Assembly: GCF_003226565.1 (NCBI RefSeq)
Contig: NZ_QKOE01000007.1
Coordinates: 1-64,000, forward strand
DNA: 64,000 nucleotides
Direction of reading: 5' to 3'
From: Parazoarcus communis SWub3 = DSM 12120
Lineage (GTDB): Bacteria; Pseudomonadota; Gammaproteobacteria; Burkholderiales; Rhodocyclaceae
Shown here: in pieces, positions 26,017 to 35,305 of the stretch
Layout: the number at the start of each line of letters is the position of its first letter
Numbering within the stretch: position 1 is the stretch's first letter
Made by a program: the position numbers and the translations under genes
Notes under the pieces: model-generated
What the model saw: only the letters and a program-made list of their open reading frames with translations
Told to the model about the DNA's origin: nothing
Database searches by the model: none

Positions 26017-26448
26017 TCAGACGTGACCGCGGGTGCGGGTGGTCTTGTGGCTGGCGCGCAGTTTTTCCAGTCCGCGCAGGATGTCCCGACGTGAGATCTG
26101 CCCGATCAGGCGTTCTCCCTCCACCACCGGCAGGCAGCGGAACGAGCGATTGACGAAGGTCTCGATGGCGTCGATCAGGCTGCCATCTCCTTTGACCGAG
26201 ACGACATCGCGGCTCATGTAGTCCTTGACCAGGCCTGCCCGTTGTTCGAAGTAGGAGGCGTTGAGCGCGACCTTGAGGCAGTCCTTTTCGGACAGGAAGC
26301 CGATCAGGCGTCCGTCGTGATCGGTAACCGGTGCGCCACTCAGCCCGTGCTCCAGCAGTGCGTGGATGGCGTGCAGCACTTCATCTTCGGGGCTGAAGGT
26401 AAGGTGGTCGCCCACCATGTAATCCTTGACGAGCATCGATTGAAGCAT
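26017..26448 (-). CDS. CBS-domain pair protein
   Basis: A 143-residue cytoplasmic protein made only of two CBS motifs (a Bateman module): VKDYMVGDHLTFSPEDEVLH with GAPVTDHDGRLIGFLSEKDC, then VKDYMSRDVVSVKGDGSL with CLPVVEGERLIGQISRRDIL. Such modules sense adenine nucleotides and regulate partners; which partner is not evident. Start at 26448 is preceded by GGGAGG. Upstream on the same strand, 19 bp away, is the NqrM-like gene. Confidence 0.88.
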   Translation of the reverse strand: MLQSMLVKDYMVGDHLTFSPEDEVLHAIHALLEHGLSGAPVTDHDGRLIGFLSEKDCLKVALNASYFEQRAGLVKDYMSRDVVSVKGDGSLIDAIETFVNRSFRCLPVVEGERLIGQISRRDILRGLEKLRASHKTTRTRGHV

Positions 26449-26467
26449 GAGTCCTCCCTGGACGAAT

Positions 26468-26668
26468 TCAGGATTGTTGTTCGGCCTGCGCCTTCATTTT
26501 AGCGAGTCGTTTCGGGCAGGGTTTTTCACAGCCGCCTTCGCATTCCAGGCCGACGGCCCCCAGGCCGCCGCAACTGCCGCCGATCGGCTTGCGGCCGAAC
26601 ATCACGCCGATTGCCATGGCTGCAATGACGACGCCGACAACGATCAGGGTAAGAAGAAAGGTGCTCAT
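26468..26668 (-). CDS. nqrM: NqrM-like (DUF539) small membrane protein
   Basis: A 66-residue protein with one N-terminal membrane helix (FLLTLIVVGVVIAAMAIGVMFG, ending near residue 25; quoted in part) and a cysteine cluster: KPIGGSCGGLGAVGLECEG then GCEKPCPK. The GSCGGL motif and the later C-x(3-4)-C pattern are those of NqrM, which supplies iron for maturation of the Na+-translocating NADH:quinone reductase. Normally it lies in or beside the nqr operon; no nqr genes are in this window. It could equally serve the related Rnf complex or another target. Confidence 0.78.
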   Translation of the reverse strand: MSTFLLTLIVVGVVIAAMAIGVMFGRKPIGGSCGGLGAVGLECEGGCEKPCPKRLAKMKAQAEQQS

Positions 26669-26755
26669 TTCAGTTCCAGTGTCCGCTTGTGGTGCGGGGT
26701 AGACAATACCTTGTACCGACTTGTTCTTGAATAGCGCGCGTTGCCTGGCTGCGTT

Positions 26756-27526
26756 TTACAGGATCAGGCTGCCACCCGGTAGCGATCCGGCTTGCTCCAG
26801 GCGAGTGACGGTAGGCAGCAGGTCGAGGCCGGTGGTTGTTCTCAGTGCCAGAGCCCGCTCCCGCAGTTCGGCAATGCTGCGTTCGACCGGTTCGCCTGCG
26901 GCGCCAAAGGCCACGACGTTGCCGCTGTCGCAGGACGGAAAGGCGATGGCACGGTCGTCGAAGGCGGCAAAGATGCGCTCCACACTGGCTTTATAGCCTT
27001 TCGAGCGGCCAAACAGATTGACCGCCATCAGGCCTTGATCGGAAAGGCGGCTGCGCACGGCCTGATAGAAGGCGGCCGTGTCGAGAGCGCCTGCACGTGC
27101 ATTGCGGTCGTAGCCGTCGACCAGGATGTAGTCGAAGCGGGCTTCTTTTTCGACGATATAGGCGGCACCGTCGCCGATGCGGATGGACAGCCGGGCGTCT
27201 TCTGGCGGCAGGCGGAAGAACTGGCGCGCGGCGGCCACTACGCCGGGAGCGATTTCCACGACCTGTAGCCGGCTTTGCGGACAGTTGTGGTAAATGAACT
27301 TGGTCAGCGAGGCCGCACCCAGGCCGATCAGCAATACCCGCTTGGGCCAGTGTGCGCCGTCGTCGGCCAGACCATCGCGTAACAGCAGACCCGCCATCAT
27401 CTCGCGGGTATAGGCCAGCTCAAGAGCATTGGGCTTGCGGATGCGCATTGCGCCCTGTACCCATTCAGAGCCGAAGTGCAGGTAGCGCACGCCGGCTTCT
27501 TCGGAAATGTCGATCGGGGTGCTCAT
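26756..27526 (-). CDS. spermidine-synthase-like (polyamine aminopropyltransferase-type) protein
   Basis: A 256-residue SpeE-fold protein. Recognisable parts: [19 protein letters not shown] (SAM-like nucleotide site), [18 protein letters not shown] (acidic residue after beta2), [10 protein letters not shown] (motif with D-x-x-D-like acid) and a Rossmann C-terminus. Many such stand-alone proteins are not true polyamine synthases, since they lack the N-terminal tetramerisation hairpin and the Y-H substrate residues; function uncertain. Its start overlaps the mutS stop by 4 bp, so it is coupled to mutS. Confidence 0.8.
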   Translation of the reverse strand: MSTPIDISEEAGVRYLHFGSEWVQGAMRIRKPNALELAYTREMMAGLLLRDGLADDGAHWPKRVLLIGLGAASLTKFIYHNCPQSRLQVVEIAPGVVAAARQFFRLPPEDARLSIRIGDGAAYIVEKEARFDYILVDGYDRNARAGALDTAAFYQAVRSRLSDQGLMAVNLFGRSKGYKASVERIFAAFDDRAIAFPSCDSGNVVAFGAAGEPVERSIAELRERALALRTTTGLDLLPTVTRLEQAGSLPGGSLIL

Positions 27527-30117
27527 GAGCTCATCCGCTTAAGGGCATAGAGTTGTTCCAGCGCTTCACGCGGACTCAGGTTGTCGGGGTCGATGTCGGC
27601 AAGCGCGGTCAGTACCGGATGCGACAGGGGGGCCACGTCGGGTTCGGGCAGCGAAGCGAACAGGTCGGGTTGGCTGTTGCTGCCGATCTCGCGGTTTTCC
27701 AGAGCACGCAGGCGGCGTTTGGCCTCGCGGATCACGGGGGCCGGAATGCCGGCGAGGGCGGCCACTTCGATCCCGTAGCTCTGGCTGGCCGGGCCTTCTT
27801 CCAGGGCGTGCAGGAAAACGATGCGATGGGCGTGCTCGACCGCGTCGAGGTGCACGTTGGCACACTCCGGGTACTCGACGTTGAGCCGGGTCAGTTCGAA
27901 GTAGTGGGTGGCGAAGAGCGTCAGGCTGCGGTTCTTTTCGATCAGGTGGCGGGCAATGGAGAACGCCAGCGCGAGGCCGTCGAAGGTGGAGGTGCCGCGG
28001 CCGATCTCGTCCATCAGCACCAGGCTGTGTTCGGTGGCACCGTGCAGGATGGCCGAGGCTTCGGTCATCTCGACCATGAAGGTGGAGCGCCCGGAGGCCA
28101 GGTCGTCCGAGGCGCCGATGCGGGTGAAGATGGCATCGAGCGGGCCGAGCGTGGCCGATTGTGCGGGCACGAAGCTGCCGATGTGGGCCAGCAGGCAGAT
28201 CAGCGCGACCTGGCGCATGAAGGTGGATTTACCGCCCATGTTCGGGCCGGTGATCATCAGCATCCTGCGGGTGGGTGCCAGTCGGGCGTCGTTCTGGATG
28301 AAGTCCTCGACCTGGCGCTCGACCACTGGGTGGCGCCCACCGACAATGTCGATGCCGACCTGACTTGAGAATGTGGGGGCGACATAACCATGCCGCAGTG
28401 CCGCTTCGGCGAAGGCGGCAAGGCCGTCGAGCGTGGCCAGCGCGCGGGCGATGGACTGCAGCGGCGGAATGTGGACGGCGAGCGTATCGAGGATGTCCTC
28501 GTACAGGGCTTTCTCTCGCGCCAGCGCGCGCTCCTGGGCGGAAAGCGCCTTGTCCTCGAAGGTCTTCAGCTCGGGCGTGATGTAGCGTTCGGCGTTCTTG
28601 AGGGTCTGGCGGCGGCGATAGTCGTCAGGCACCTTTTCGGCATTGGCCCGGCTGACCTCGATGTAGAAGCCATGCACCTTGTTGAACTCGACCTTCAGGC
28701 CCGGAATGCCGCTGCGCTCGCGCTCGCGGACTTCCAGCGCCATCAGGAATTCGCCGCAGTTGTTCTGGATGTTGCGCAGTTCGTCGAGTTCGGCGTCGTA
28801 GCCGGCTGCGATGACGCCGCCGTCGCGCACCATGGCGGCGGGCTCGGGGGCGATGGCGCGGGTCAGCAGGGTGCAGGCTTCCGGTGAGATCGACAGACCG
28901 TTTGCGATGGCCTGCAGCAACTCGCTTTGTGCCGGGGCCAGTTGCGTGGCCAGTTCCGGCAGCCGGGCCAGGCTCTCGCGCAGGGCCGAGAGGTCGCGTG
29001 GGCGGGCGCTGCGCAGCGCGATGCGGGCGGTGATGCGGTCTACGTCGGCCACGCCGCGCAGGGCAGCGCGTATCGTACCGGCCAGGCGCCCGTCGCCTTC
29101 GCCGACCAGTTCGGCCACGGCACGCTGGCGGGCGGCTGGTATGGCGCGGTCGCGCAGCGGATGATGCAGGGCGTGACGCAGCCAGCGCGACCCCATGCTG
29201 GTGACGCAGGTGTCCAGCAGCGACAGCAGGGTGGGCGAGGCTTCGCCGCGCAGGGTTTCAGTTAGTTCCAGGTTGCGCCGGGTGGCTGCATCCAGACGCA
29301 GGTACTCGGATTCGCGCTCGACGGTCAGGCCGGTGATGTGGCTCAAGCTCTGGCGTTGGGTGCTGCGGGCGTATTCGTACAGCGCGGCGGCGGCGCCGAG
29401 CGCGACCGGCTGCCCCTCGACCCCGAAACCGGCCAGATCGCGGGTGGCGAAGTGCTGGGTGAGCAGGCGGATGCCGGTTTCGCTGTCGAACTGCCATTCG
29501 GCCAGCTTGCGCAGTGCGGGTGCCAGCTGTTCGAGCAGCGGCAACGCCAGACCGTCCGGTATCAGGACTTCAGCCGGGCGCAGACGCTCGAACTGTGCCT
29601 GCAGCGACTCGGACGGGCATTCCATCAGCCGCAGGTCGCCATTGGCCAGATTGAGCCAGGCCAGCCCGAGCACGCCGCGGTGCAGGTTGGCGGCCAGCAG
29701 CAGGGCATCGCGGCGGTCGTCCAGCAAGGCGGCATCGGTGAGCGTACCGGGGGTGACGATGCGCGCCACCGCCCGCTCCATCGGGCCCTTGGTGGCGCCC
29801 GGTTCGCCAACCTGTTCGGCGATGACGACCGATTCACCCAGCTTGACCAGACGGGTCAGGTACTGCTCGACCGCATGGAAGGGCACGCCCGCCATCTTGA
29901 TCGGCTGCCCGGCGGATTGGCCGCGGGTGGTCAAGGTGATGTCGAGCAGGCGTGCGGCCTTCTCGGCGTCTTCGAAGAACAGTTCGTAGAAATCCCCCAT
30001 GCGATAGAACAGCAAGGTGTCCGGGTGCTGCGCTTTCAGGCGCAGGTATTGGACCATCATCGGTGTATGGCCGGGGAATTCGTCCGCCGAGGCGTTGGGG
30101 TCTTGCCGGGATGTCAA
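27523..30117 (-). CDS. mutS: DNA mismatch repair protein MutS
   Basis: An 864-residue mismatch-recognition ATPase. The N-terminal mismatch domain has the Phe-x-Glu clamp in [12 protein letters not shown] (about residues 41-52). Core and clamp domains follow. The ATPase shows Walker [15 protein letters not shown] (about 617-630), the [20 protein letters not shown] Walker B and signature, and FATHYFELT. The C-terminal helix-turn-helix dimerisation region is present. Full length for the family, and no frameshift was seen. Confidence 0.97.
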   Translation of the reverse strand: MTSRQDPNASADEFPGHTPMMVQYLRLKAQHPDTLLFYRMGDFYELFFEDAEKAARLLDITLTTRGQSAGQPIKMAGVPFHAVEQYLTRLVKLGESVVIAEQVGEPGATKGPMERAVARIVTPGTLTDAALLDDRRDALLLAANLHRGVLGLAWLNLANGDLRLMECPSESLQAQFERLRPAEVLIPDGLALPLLEQLAPALRKLAEWQFDSETGIRLLTQHFATRDLAGFGVEGQPVALGAAAALYEYARSTQRQSLSHITGLTVERESEYLRLDAATRRNLELTETLRGEASPTLLSLLDTCVTSMGSRWLRHALHHPLRDRAIPAARQRAVAELVGEGDGRLAGTIRAALRGVADVDRITARIALRSARPRDLSALRESLARLPELATQLAPAQSELLQAIANGLSISPEACTLLTRAIAPEPAAMVRDGGVIAAGYDAELDELRNIQNNCGEFLMALEVRERERSGIPGLKVEFNKVHGFYIEVSRANAEKVPDDYRRRQTLKNAERYITPELKTFEDKALSAQERALAREKALYEDILDTLAVHIPPLQSIARALATLDGLAAFAEAALRHGYVAPTFSSQVGIDIVGGRHPVVERQVEDFIQNDARLAPTRRMLMITGPNMGGKSTFMRQVALICLLAHIGSFVPAQSATLGPLDAIFTRIGASDDLASGRSTFMVEMTEASAILHGATEHSLVLMDEIGRGTSTFDGLALAFSIARHLIEKNRSLTLFATHYFELTRLNVEYPECANVHLDAVEHAHRIVFLHALEEGPASQSYGIEVAALAGIPAPVIREAKRRLRALENREIGSNSQPDLFASLPEPDVAPLSHPVLTALADIDPDNLSPREALEQLYALKRMSS

Positions 30118-30336
30118 GGCTGCAGGTGTCCGGGTCAGGGGCGCAGGTGCGCGCGGGGCAAACGTCGGATTTTACCGTATCGCGGGCGGAGACTTCGAGT
30201 GATTGCTGTGCGCTGCCGAGGAAGGTAGTGTGAGATGCCACCGAGATTACGCGAGTGCTGGAATGAGTTTGGTGACGCGTCGATGCAGTAGATTCAGGGG
30301 GTAGCAGAGGCCAGTGCTAGCCGTGGAGCGTCATTT

Positions 30337-31311
30337 TTAGGTGAATGCTTCGCAGAACGTGTTCAGTATGGCTTCTAGGTTGAGGGATGGATGTTCAAGG
30401 TAACTGGCAAGTCGGGCAATTGCAGGGGTTGCACATTGCGCGGGGTGGGCGTCGATCCAGTATGGGTCGTCAAGCAAAAGGGTGGCATCGTCGAGGCTGG
30501 CGGGTGATAGCACGCTAGCCAGCGTGCGTGGTGATGCCCCGCTAAATCCAATGACCATGCGTTCCTTAGAGTGAATTCTACCGAGCAGAATCTGCAATTC
30601 ACAATCGGTGTCGCGCAGCACGGCCGAAATGAGGTACAGCCAGAAGCCTGCGACGCTGCAGCGCGTGCGGGTCGAGGCTGGGACTGGCAGGCATAGCCCG
30701 CGTTCGATCCGGCATTGGCGCCTGCCTGACAAAGGGCTCAGCAGCAGGCCGATAGAGAGGATCTGTCGCCGGGTGGCCGCGATACTGGAGCCCGTATCGG
30801 CGCTCAACTGTGCCAATGTGGTAATGCGCGCAAAGCGTAGTAGCGGACTATTGCGCAGTGCGAGGTCGATGGCTGCGGCGCAATCAATACGGGTCAGTGC
30901 ATTGAGCGAGCAGTCTCCGTTGTCGGTACCAAGAGCCGTTTCGATGCTGCTGCGGAACATGCCCCAAAGTCCACTGAAGCCGATGGGGCCATAGCGAAAG
31001 CCAAGCTGATCGCTCCGGGTGATCGCTGTCGCTGCAATCAGCGGAAAGCGCTGTCCGGAGGCGTCGCGACTGGGCCTGATATGGCCGATCACGGAGTGGG
31101 GAGCGTGCGCACTGACGAATGCGAAGTCCAAGCCTGCCGTGCTGTCATAGATCAGCTTCCAGCGTGGGTTCGCGCCCAATGCATTCATACTCTCCGAGGC
31201 CCACCTGTCGAGCTGCATGATCAGACTGGATTGTGATCCGCCGCGGACGAAGTCGTTGCGAGAGGGCAGTTTACCGAAATAGTTTGCACCAGTGTGGGGC
31301 GCCGGCGTCAT
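30337..31311 (-). CDS. tagF: type VI secretion-associated protein TagF (ImpM family)
   Basis: A 324-residue protein whose first 220 residues match the TagF/ImpM domain: NYFGKLPSRNDFVRGGS (residues 10-26), LDRWASESMNAL, FAFVSAHAPHSVIGHIRPSR, GLWGMFRSSIETAL. TagF represses T6SS assembly post-translationally in other bacteria, usually together with the PppA phosphatase and Fha. No other T6SS core gene (tssB, tssC, hcp, clpV, tssM) is in the window, so this is a detached or remnant locus. Its start overlaps the small upstream gene by 4 bp. The C-terminal third is not recognised. Confidence 0.85.
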   Translation of the reverse strand: MTPAPHTGANYFGKLPSRNDFVRGGSQSSLIMQLDRWASESMNALGANPRWKLIYDSTAGLDFAFVSAHAPHSVIGHIRPSRDASGQRFPLIAATAITRSDQLGFRYGPIGFSGLWGMFRSSIETALGTDNGDCSLNALTRIDCAAAIDLALRNSPLLRFARITTLAQLSADTGSSIAATRRQILSIGLLLSPLSGRRQCRIERGLCLPVPASTRTRCSVAGFWLYLISAVLRDTDCELQILLGRIHSKERMVIGFSGASPRTLASVLSPASLDDATLLLDDPYWIDAHPAQCATPAIARLASYLEHPSLNLEAILNTFCEAFT

Positions 31312-31610
31312 GGTTCTTTTGCGGGGTTAGGACAGGTAGAAACGGTGGTGGAGTTTGTTTGTGGTGTGGGCTCGCCGATGGCAATCTGTCTGGGCGGGAT
31401 AACGATGCGAACGTCTGGGGTGCGGTCCAAGTGCCTGTTTCTGGTTGCGATGCGGGCTGTACGAATCGGCGGATTCAAATGGTATTTCAGGTGGTGACGC
31501 AGGTGCTTTAGGGTAACCCCGTTGTGAGGTCTTGAGGTGACAGGAGGGGAGAACAGCAGCCAAGCAGCGAATGCGAAGGCTAGGAGGTAGATGATCAGGA
31601 ATACATGCAT
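31308..31610 (-). CDS. small single-TM protein of unknown function, coupled to tagF
   Basis: A 100-residue product with one N-terminal membrane helix (VFLIIYLLAFAFAAWLLFSP, about residues 3-22), then a basic, histidine-rich and proline-rich tail with no recognised domain. The ATGA overlap with tagF (31308-31311) supports its being a real translated gene. No ribosome site is clear before the ATG at 31610. An AT-rich stretch at about 31650-31690, with TATACT-like sequence on the minus strand, could be the promoter. It might be a truncated remnant of a T6SS membrane protein; I cannot tell. Confidence 0.5.
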   Translation of the reverse strand: MHVFLIIYLLAFAFAAWLLFSPPVTSRPHNGVTLKHLRHHLKYHLNPPIRTARIATRNRHLDRTPDVRIVIPPRQIAIGEPTPQTNSTTVSTCPNPAKEP

Positions 31611-32250
31611 ATGTGGCGCGTAGCAGTGGAGAAAAAGCTATGGCATGAGAAGGTGTATAGTATAAAGAGATATTAAAGGACATTGGAATGATCTTTTTGG
31701 CATATTTCGGGGTAGGGTAAAGACTGCACTTCAGTTGCGCAGTCTGCGTTACCCATTTTGGCGCTCAATCTTGCGCTGGGCGGCCCTGAGGCTTCCGGTG
31801 TGCTGGCTGAATTTGATGGCAGCGTAGGCGGGGCGTACGGTGCAGACTGCCGGGTGTCGGCAGTGGTGACAACGATTGTGCTCAGGGCTTGCGTCGAGCC
31901 CTCATGGCTAGTGGTGCATCGCGGACCGTATCTCAGGTACGGAGGGGCTGCCTGCTATGCCAATGGCCAGGTGGGCGTGGCGCCCAGCGACGAGGAGTCT
32001 GGTCGCAGATTGACCGTGCGGAGGCCATTGACGCGCCGTAATGCTACGCGGATCGGACGAGGCATAATTTCAGGGTGGGGCGTCGGCACCTTGGCTCAAG
32101 TGGTTAAGCTTCCAACGCCGACATGCTGGTGTGGGCGTGTCAGGTCCTGTTGTGCTGGAGCGTGACGGTCAGCGTGATGTTGTGCGCAGCGTGGCCGGTT
32201 TGAAGCTTGCGATTGGGCGTAGTGCGCACGCGCCTCTCCGATCCGGGTGC
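31611..32250. other. 640-bp region with no confident gene; possible decayed coding remnant
   Basis: No reading frame here is convincing. The best is a plus-strand 135-codon frame (31758-32165). It contains DGSVGGAYGADC and, later, CYANGQVGVAPSDEE and TRRNATRIGRG, which faintly recall PP2C phosphatase motifs (DGxGG, GDSRxYxxRDG, HPxRNVLTRALG) but with shortened spacing and missing metal residues. In another plus frame (about 32130-32240) VVLERDGQR and LAIGRSAHAPLR vaguely recall an FHA domain. PP2C (PppA) and FHA proteins accompany tagF in T6SS clusters, so a decayed remnant is plausible but weakly supported. The left part holds the AT-rich possible promoter of the small tagF-linked gene. Confidence 0.25.
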
Positions 32251-33072
32251 TCAGGTATTCTCGACCGCTGGCAGGAGAACGATGGGAGGGTAGTCCCCGT
32301 AACCGTCGGGCCAGGGGGTGAGTACTTCGAAACCAGTATCGGTGACGGCTACCATGTGTTCCCACTGCGCGGATAGCGACCTGTCTTTGGTGACCACCGT
32401 CCAGCCGTCGGGCAGGTGTTTGGTGTCTGCCTTGCCGGCATTGATCATGGGTTCGATGGTGAACACCATGCCGGTCTCGAGCCTCAGACCTTGCCCTGGC
32501 TGTCCGTAGTGCAGTACTTGTGGTTCATCGTGGTAGATCTGACCGATGCCGTGTCCACAATATTCGCGTACGACGCTGAAGCCCTCGCGATGCGCCACCG
32601 TCTGGATGGCGTGACCAACGTCGCCCAGCGTCGCACCGGGGCGTACCTGACGTATGCCCGCGCACATTGCCTCATAGGTGGTCCGTACCAGCCGCCGCGC
32701 CAGGATGCCCGGTTCGCCCACAAAGTACATCCGGCTGGTATCGCCAAACCAGCCGTCCTTGATCAAGGCGACATCGATATTGACGATGTCGCCGTTCTTG
32801 AGCTTCTTGTCGGACGGAATGCCGTGGCAGATGACGTGGTTGACCGAGGCGCAGATGGTCTTGGGGTAACCGTGATAGCCAATGTTGGCCGGCGTGGCCT
32901 TCAAGACATTGACAATGTAGTCGTGACACAGACGGTCGAGCTGATCCGTGGTGACACCGGGGCGCACGTGCTCGGCAATCATGCGCAGTACGTCGGCTGC
33001 GAGCATGCCGGCGCGGCGGGCCATGTCGATCTCGGTGGCGGTCTTGATCGACACGTGTGTGTTCTTGCTCAT
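32251..33072 (-). CDS. map: type I methionine aminopeptidase
   Basis: A 273-residue metallopeptidase removing N-terminal methionine. The five metal ligands are present: two Asp in IDVALIKDGWFGDTSRMYF, His in GHGIGQIYHDEP, Glu in FTIEPMINAG and Glu in AQWEHMVAVTD. There is a slightly long C-terminus (TPWPDGYGDYPPIVLLP) compared with E. coli Map. Coupled to an upstream ParD-like gene by an ATGA overlap, an arrangement of accessory map copies; the usual map beside rpsB is not in this window. Confidence 0.93.
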   Translation of the reverse strand: MSKNTHVSIKTATEIDMARRAGMLAADVLRMIAEHVRPGVTTDQLDRLCHDYIVNVLKATPANIGYHGYPKTICASVNHVICHGIPSDKKLKNGDIVNIDVALIKDGWFGDTSRMYFVGEPGILARRLVRTTYEAMCAGIRQVRPGATLGDVGHAIQTVAHREGFSVVREYCGHGIGQIYHDEPQVLHYGQPGQGLRLETGMVFTIEPMINAGKADTKHLPDGWTVVTKDRSLSAQWEHMVAVTDTGFEVLTPWPDGYGDYPPIVLLPAVENT

Positions 33073-33296
33073 GCCGCCCCCTGTATGTTGTCCTGCGTGT
33101 TCAGATCAGCCTGGCTGTCTCGTTCGGCCTGAATCAACAGTTTGCAGATCTCACCGTAGCACAGCGCTGGATTCAGCTCCGCAAGCATGCCGACACGCAA
33201 CCAGTGTTCGGCTTGTGCGTTGATGGAGCGACTGAGGGCGGCACTGGTCAGGCGCAGGTTTTCATGGATGTGTTCTGATATTTTGACGATACCCAC
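33069..33296 (-). CDS. ParD-like antitoxin-family protein
   Basis: A 75-residue protein of the ParD-like group: IVKISEHIHENLRLTSAALS (residues 3-22) then RSINAQAEHWLRVGMLAEL, a ribbon-helix-helix-like pattern (R-S-x-x-x-Q-A-E-x-W). I place the start at the GTG at 33294-33296, with GAGA a few bases before, because the longer upstream extension is unlike the family. No ParE-type toxin is next to it; instead its stop overlaps map. Function with Map is unknown; it may be an autoregulator. Confidence 0.72.
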   Translation of the reverse strand: MGIVKISEHIHENLRLTSAALSRSINAQAEHWLRVGMLAELNPALCYGEICKLLIQAERDSQADLNTQDNIQGAA

Positions 33297-33554
33297 GGTT
33301 TTCTCGGTATATGTTTTGTAGTCGTTTCGTATACTACCAGTTCCGCGCGGAAAACTCAGCGCAAAAAGACGACGTGAAGTGCGCACATGGCGACCGGATG
33401 CGTTTCCGGATCTACGGGCTGACAGGCGTGGAGTGAGGAGAAGGGCGTGGGGCCCGAGGCTGATCGGGCATGGCTGAAGCCGAAGCAGGCCATTTGATCG
33501 AGGTTCGATCTTGTGCGACGCGATGCGTGTTGTTGAGTGGACTGCTGCTTGCGG

Positions 33555-34304
33555 TCAGATTATGTTGCGTGGATGCTCGATGATCTGTTGATACACAAAG
33601 CTCTTGATCTGTACCCGCGCGTCTGGTGAGGGCTCGCGGAACCCGACGCCGAAACTGAGTTCTGGGTCAGGGTTTTCGCCTTCAGCTGCGGGGTGGGCCG
33701 ATAGCACTTCAGCCATCACCTTGAGACTCATGTCGGTTTCGTGCAGCGTCAGTATGAAGCGCATTTCGAGTTGATCGCCTCGCCGGGCCAGCATGCCACG
33801 GGTGCAAAGCAATGCTCCCGTGGCGCTGATGTTGGCAATGCGCCCCGTCGCTACGGGGGTTTCGGGCTGGCTGACGTTACGCACCTCTACCGCGATGTCG
33901 GTCTTGACGCGTGCGGACTGCCGAATGACGCTGCCCTGGATGACGGTTGGGAAGGAAAGATGGACGTAGTCGAGCGGTAGGCGGCAGATACGTAGCGCAG
34001 TGCAACGGAAGGCGAATGCATTCTGCCGCGAGAAGGCGCGCACGATGATGTCGTCGCCCTCTACCAGTTCGACCCGCTTGCCGGAAATCACCGGGGTGCT
34101 GACGATCAGGCTGAGGCCGTCGACATAGCCGATCAGCCGGACCAGGGCGCGGCGCTCCTGCAGGATGCGTCGGCACTCGACCTGCAGGCGGTCGCCGATC
34201 GAAAGCTGCATCTCGCCAAAGGTATAGGTCTTGCGTTCAGGTGGGGCGTTGGTCGCGTTGGCTGGGCTGGTTGTGTCGCTACTGGTCTGGTCGGTGGGCG
34301 GCAT
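33555..34304 (-). CDS. PilZ-domain c-di-GMP-binding protein with YcgR-like N-terminal domain
   Basis: A 249-residue cytoplasmic protein with an N-terminal YcgR/flagellar-brake-like barrel (about residues 30-125; GDRLQVECRRILQERRALVR) and a PilZ domain (about 130-245). The c-di-GMP motifs are intact: RQSARVKTD (R-x3-R) and NISATGALL (N/D-x-S-x-x-G). The first 25 residues are Thr/Pro/Ala-rich. I use the ATG at 34302-34304; an upstream extension looks non-coding. As a stand-alone effector it could slow motility or alter envelope functions in response to the many c-di-GMP enzymes encoded in the window. Confidence 0.85.
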   Translation of the reverse strand: MPPTDQTSSDTTSPANATNAPPERKTYTFGEMQLSIGDRLQVECRRILQERRALVRLIGYVDGLSLIVSTPVISGKRVELVEGDDIIVRAFSRQNAFAFRCTALRICRLPLDYVHLSFPTVIQGSVIRQSARVKTDIAVEVRNVSQPETPVATGRIANISATGALLCTRGMLARRGDQLEMRFILTLHETDMSLKVMAEVLSAHPAAEGENPDPELSFGVGFREPSPDARVQIKSFVYQQIIEHPRNII

Positions 34305-34496
34305 GCAAGGCAGTCGTGCGCGAAAGGTGAGGGCAGGATACGGATTTTTACATATTTGGCAATGACAAATCCGCAACGCATTCTACGAGCTGCGGTGCCG
34401 CGGACGCCTTGATCCAGCACAAGCCATCGACTGCTGGTGCGAAATGCAGCGGTGGCGGTCGGGTTCGCGCATCACCATCACGATGGCGTCTGTCGT

Positions 34497-35135
34497 TCAG
34501 TCCTCTCTTGTTTCGGGGGCTGGAAAGTCGTTTTGGATCCAGGCGCTTGCCGTTGCAGATGTGAGCTTGAAATCGGGCCGCACACGAACTTGCGCGACGA
34601 GGCTACCCTCGTCGTTGATCGCCGAGAGCGTGGCAAAGGGGGCGTCTTCATCTGGGGTGATGTCCAGCTTGATGTCCCATTGTTGATCGTTGACGAAAAC
34701 CGTCAGCTGTTTGTGAAGTGCAGCATGCGCTTGCTGGGCGTGGCGCTGGAGGACCTCACTTGCGGTCTTGATCAAGGTGTTGAAGGCGGTCTGGTCAAGG
34801 GGCTTGGGGTTCTTCTTGTCACGGCCCATGGTCCACGGGCCCACCAGCGCCGGTTCCGCCTCGCCGTCCTTGAACATGGCGACGGCCCAGCCGTCGTCGT
34901 CTTCGTTCTTGATGACACGGGCCATCCAGCCGTTGTCATGCCAGAGGCGGTCTTCACGGATGGCTGTTGATTCTGTAAGGTCGTCGGTATCCATGTAGGA
35001 AGTGGTCATGGGCTGTGGTGGGTAAGAAGCGGTTTTGCGTGAAAGTGGGGGCGTCGTGTGCCCGTCTGCTGGTGGTGCGTGGTGGAGCACGGCAGCAGGG
35101 GCGACAACATCCGGAAATAGATTCAACTGATCCAT
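34497..35135 (-). CDS. conserved-looking hypothetical protein
   Basis: A 212-residue soluble, acidic protein that I do not recognise. It has a low-complexity N-terminus (residues 1-45, Pro/Ala/His) and an ordered remainder: LWHDNGWMARVIKNEDDDGW (about 64-83), MFKDGEAEPALVGPWTMGRD, a helical stretch FNTLIKTASEVLQRHAQQAH, and a beta-rich end. It carries no signal peptide or membrane helix. An internal start (MTTSYMDTDD, residue 43 onward) is possible and would drop the low-complexity part. Single gene, divergent from the peptide importer; no functional context. Confidence 0.65.
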   Translation of the reverse strand: MDQLNLFPDVVAPAAVLHHAPPADGHTTPPLSRKTASYPPQPMTTSYMDTDDLTESTAIREDRLWHDNGWMARVIKNEDDDGWAVAMFKDGEAEPALVGPWTMGRDKKNPKPLDQTAFNTLIKTASEVLQRHAQQAHAALHKQLTVFVNDQQWDIKLDITPDEDAPFATLSAINDEGSLVAQVRVRPDFKLTSATASAWIQNDFPAPETRED

Positions 35136-35305
35136 GACTTGATGCGAGCGAAGGTAAAGCCGATCGGGTGATGGTGTCTTGTCTGTAGTACTTGGAGCTG
35201 ATGGCTGTTATTTTATACAGTTTTCGGCCTGCAGCAACAGGGTTCGGTCTCGGGTGTTGATTCACCAAGGGTGTGGGCGAGAACTCAAAAGCAGAGAGGA
35301 TGTTA

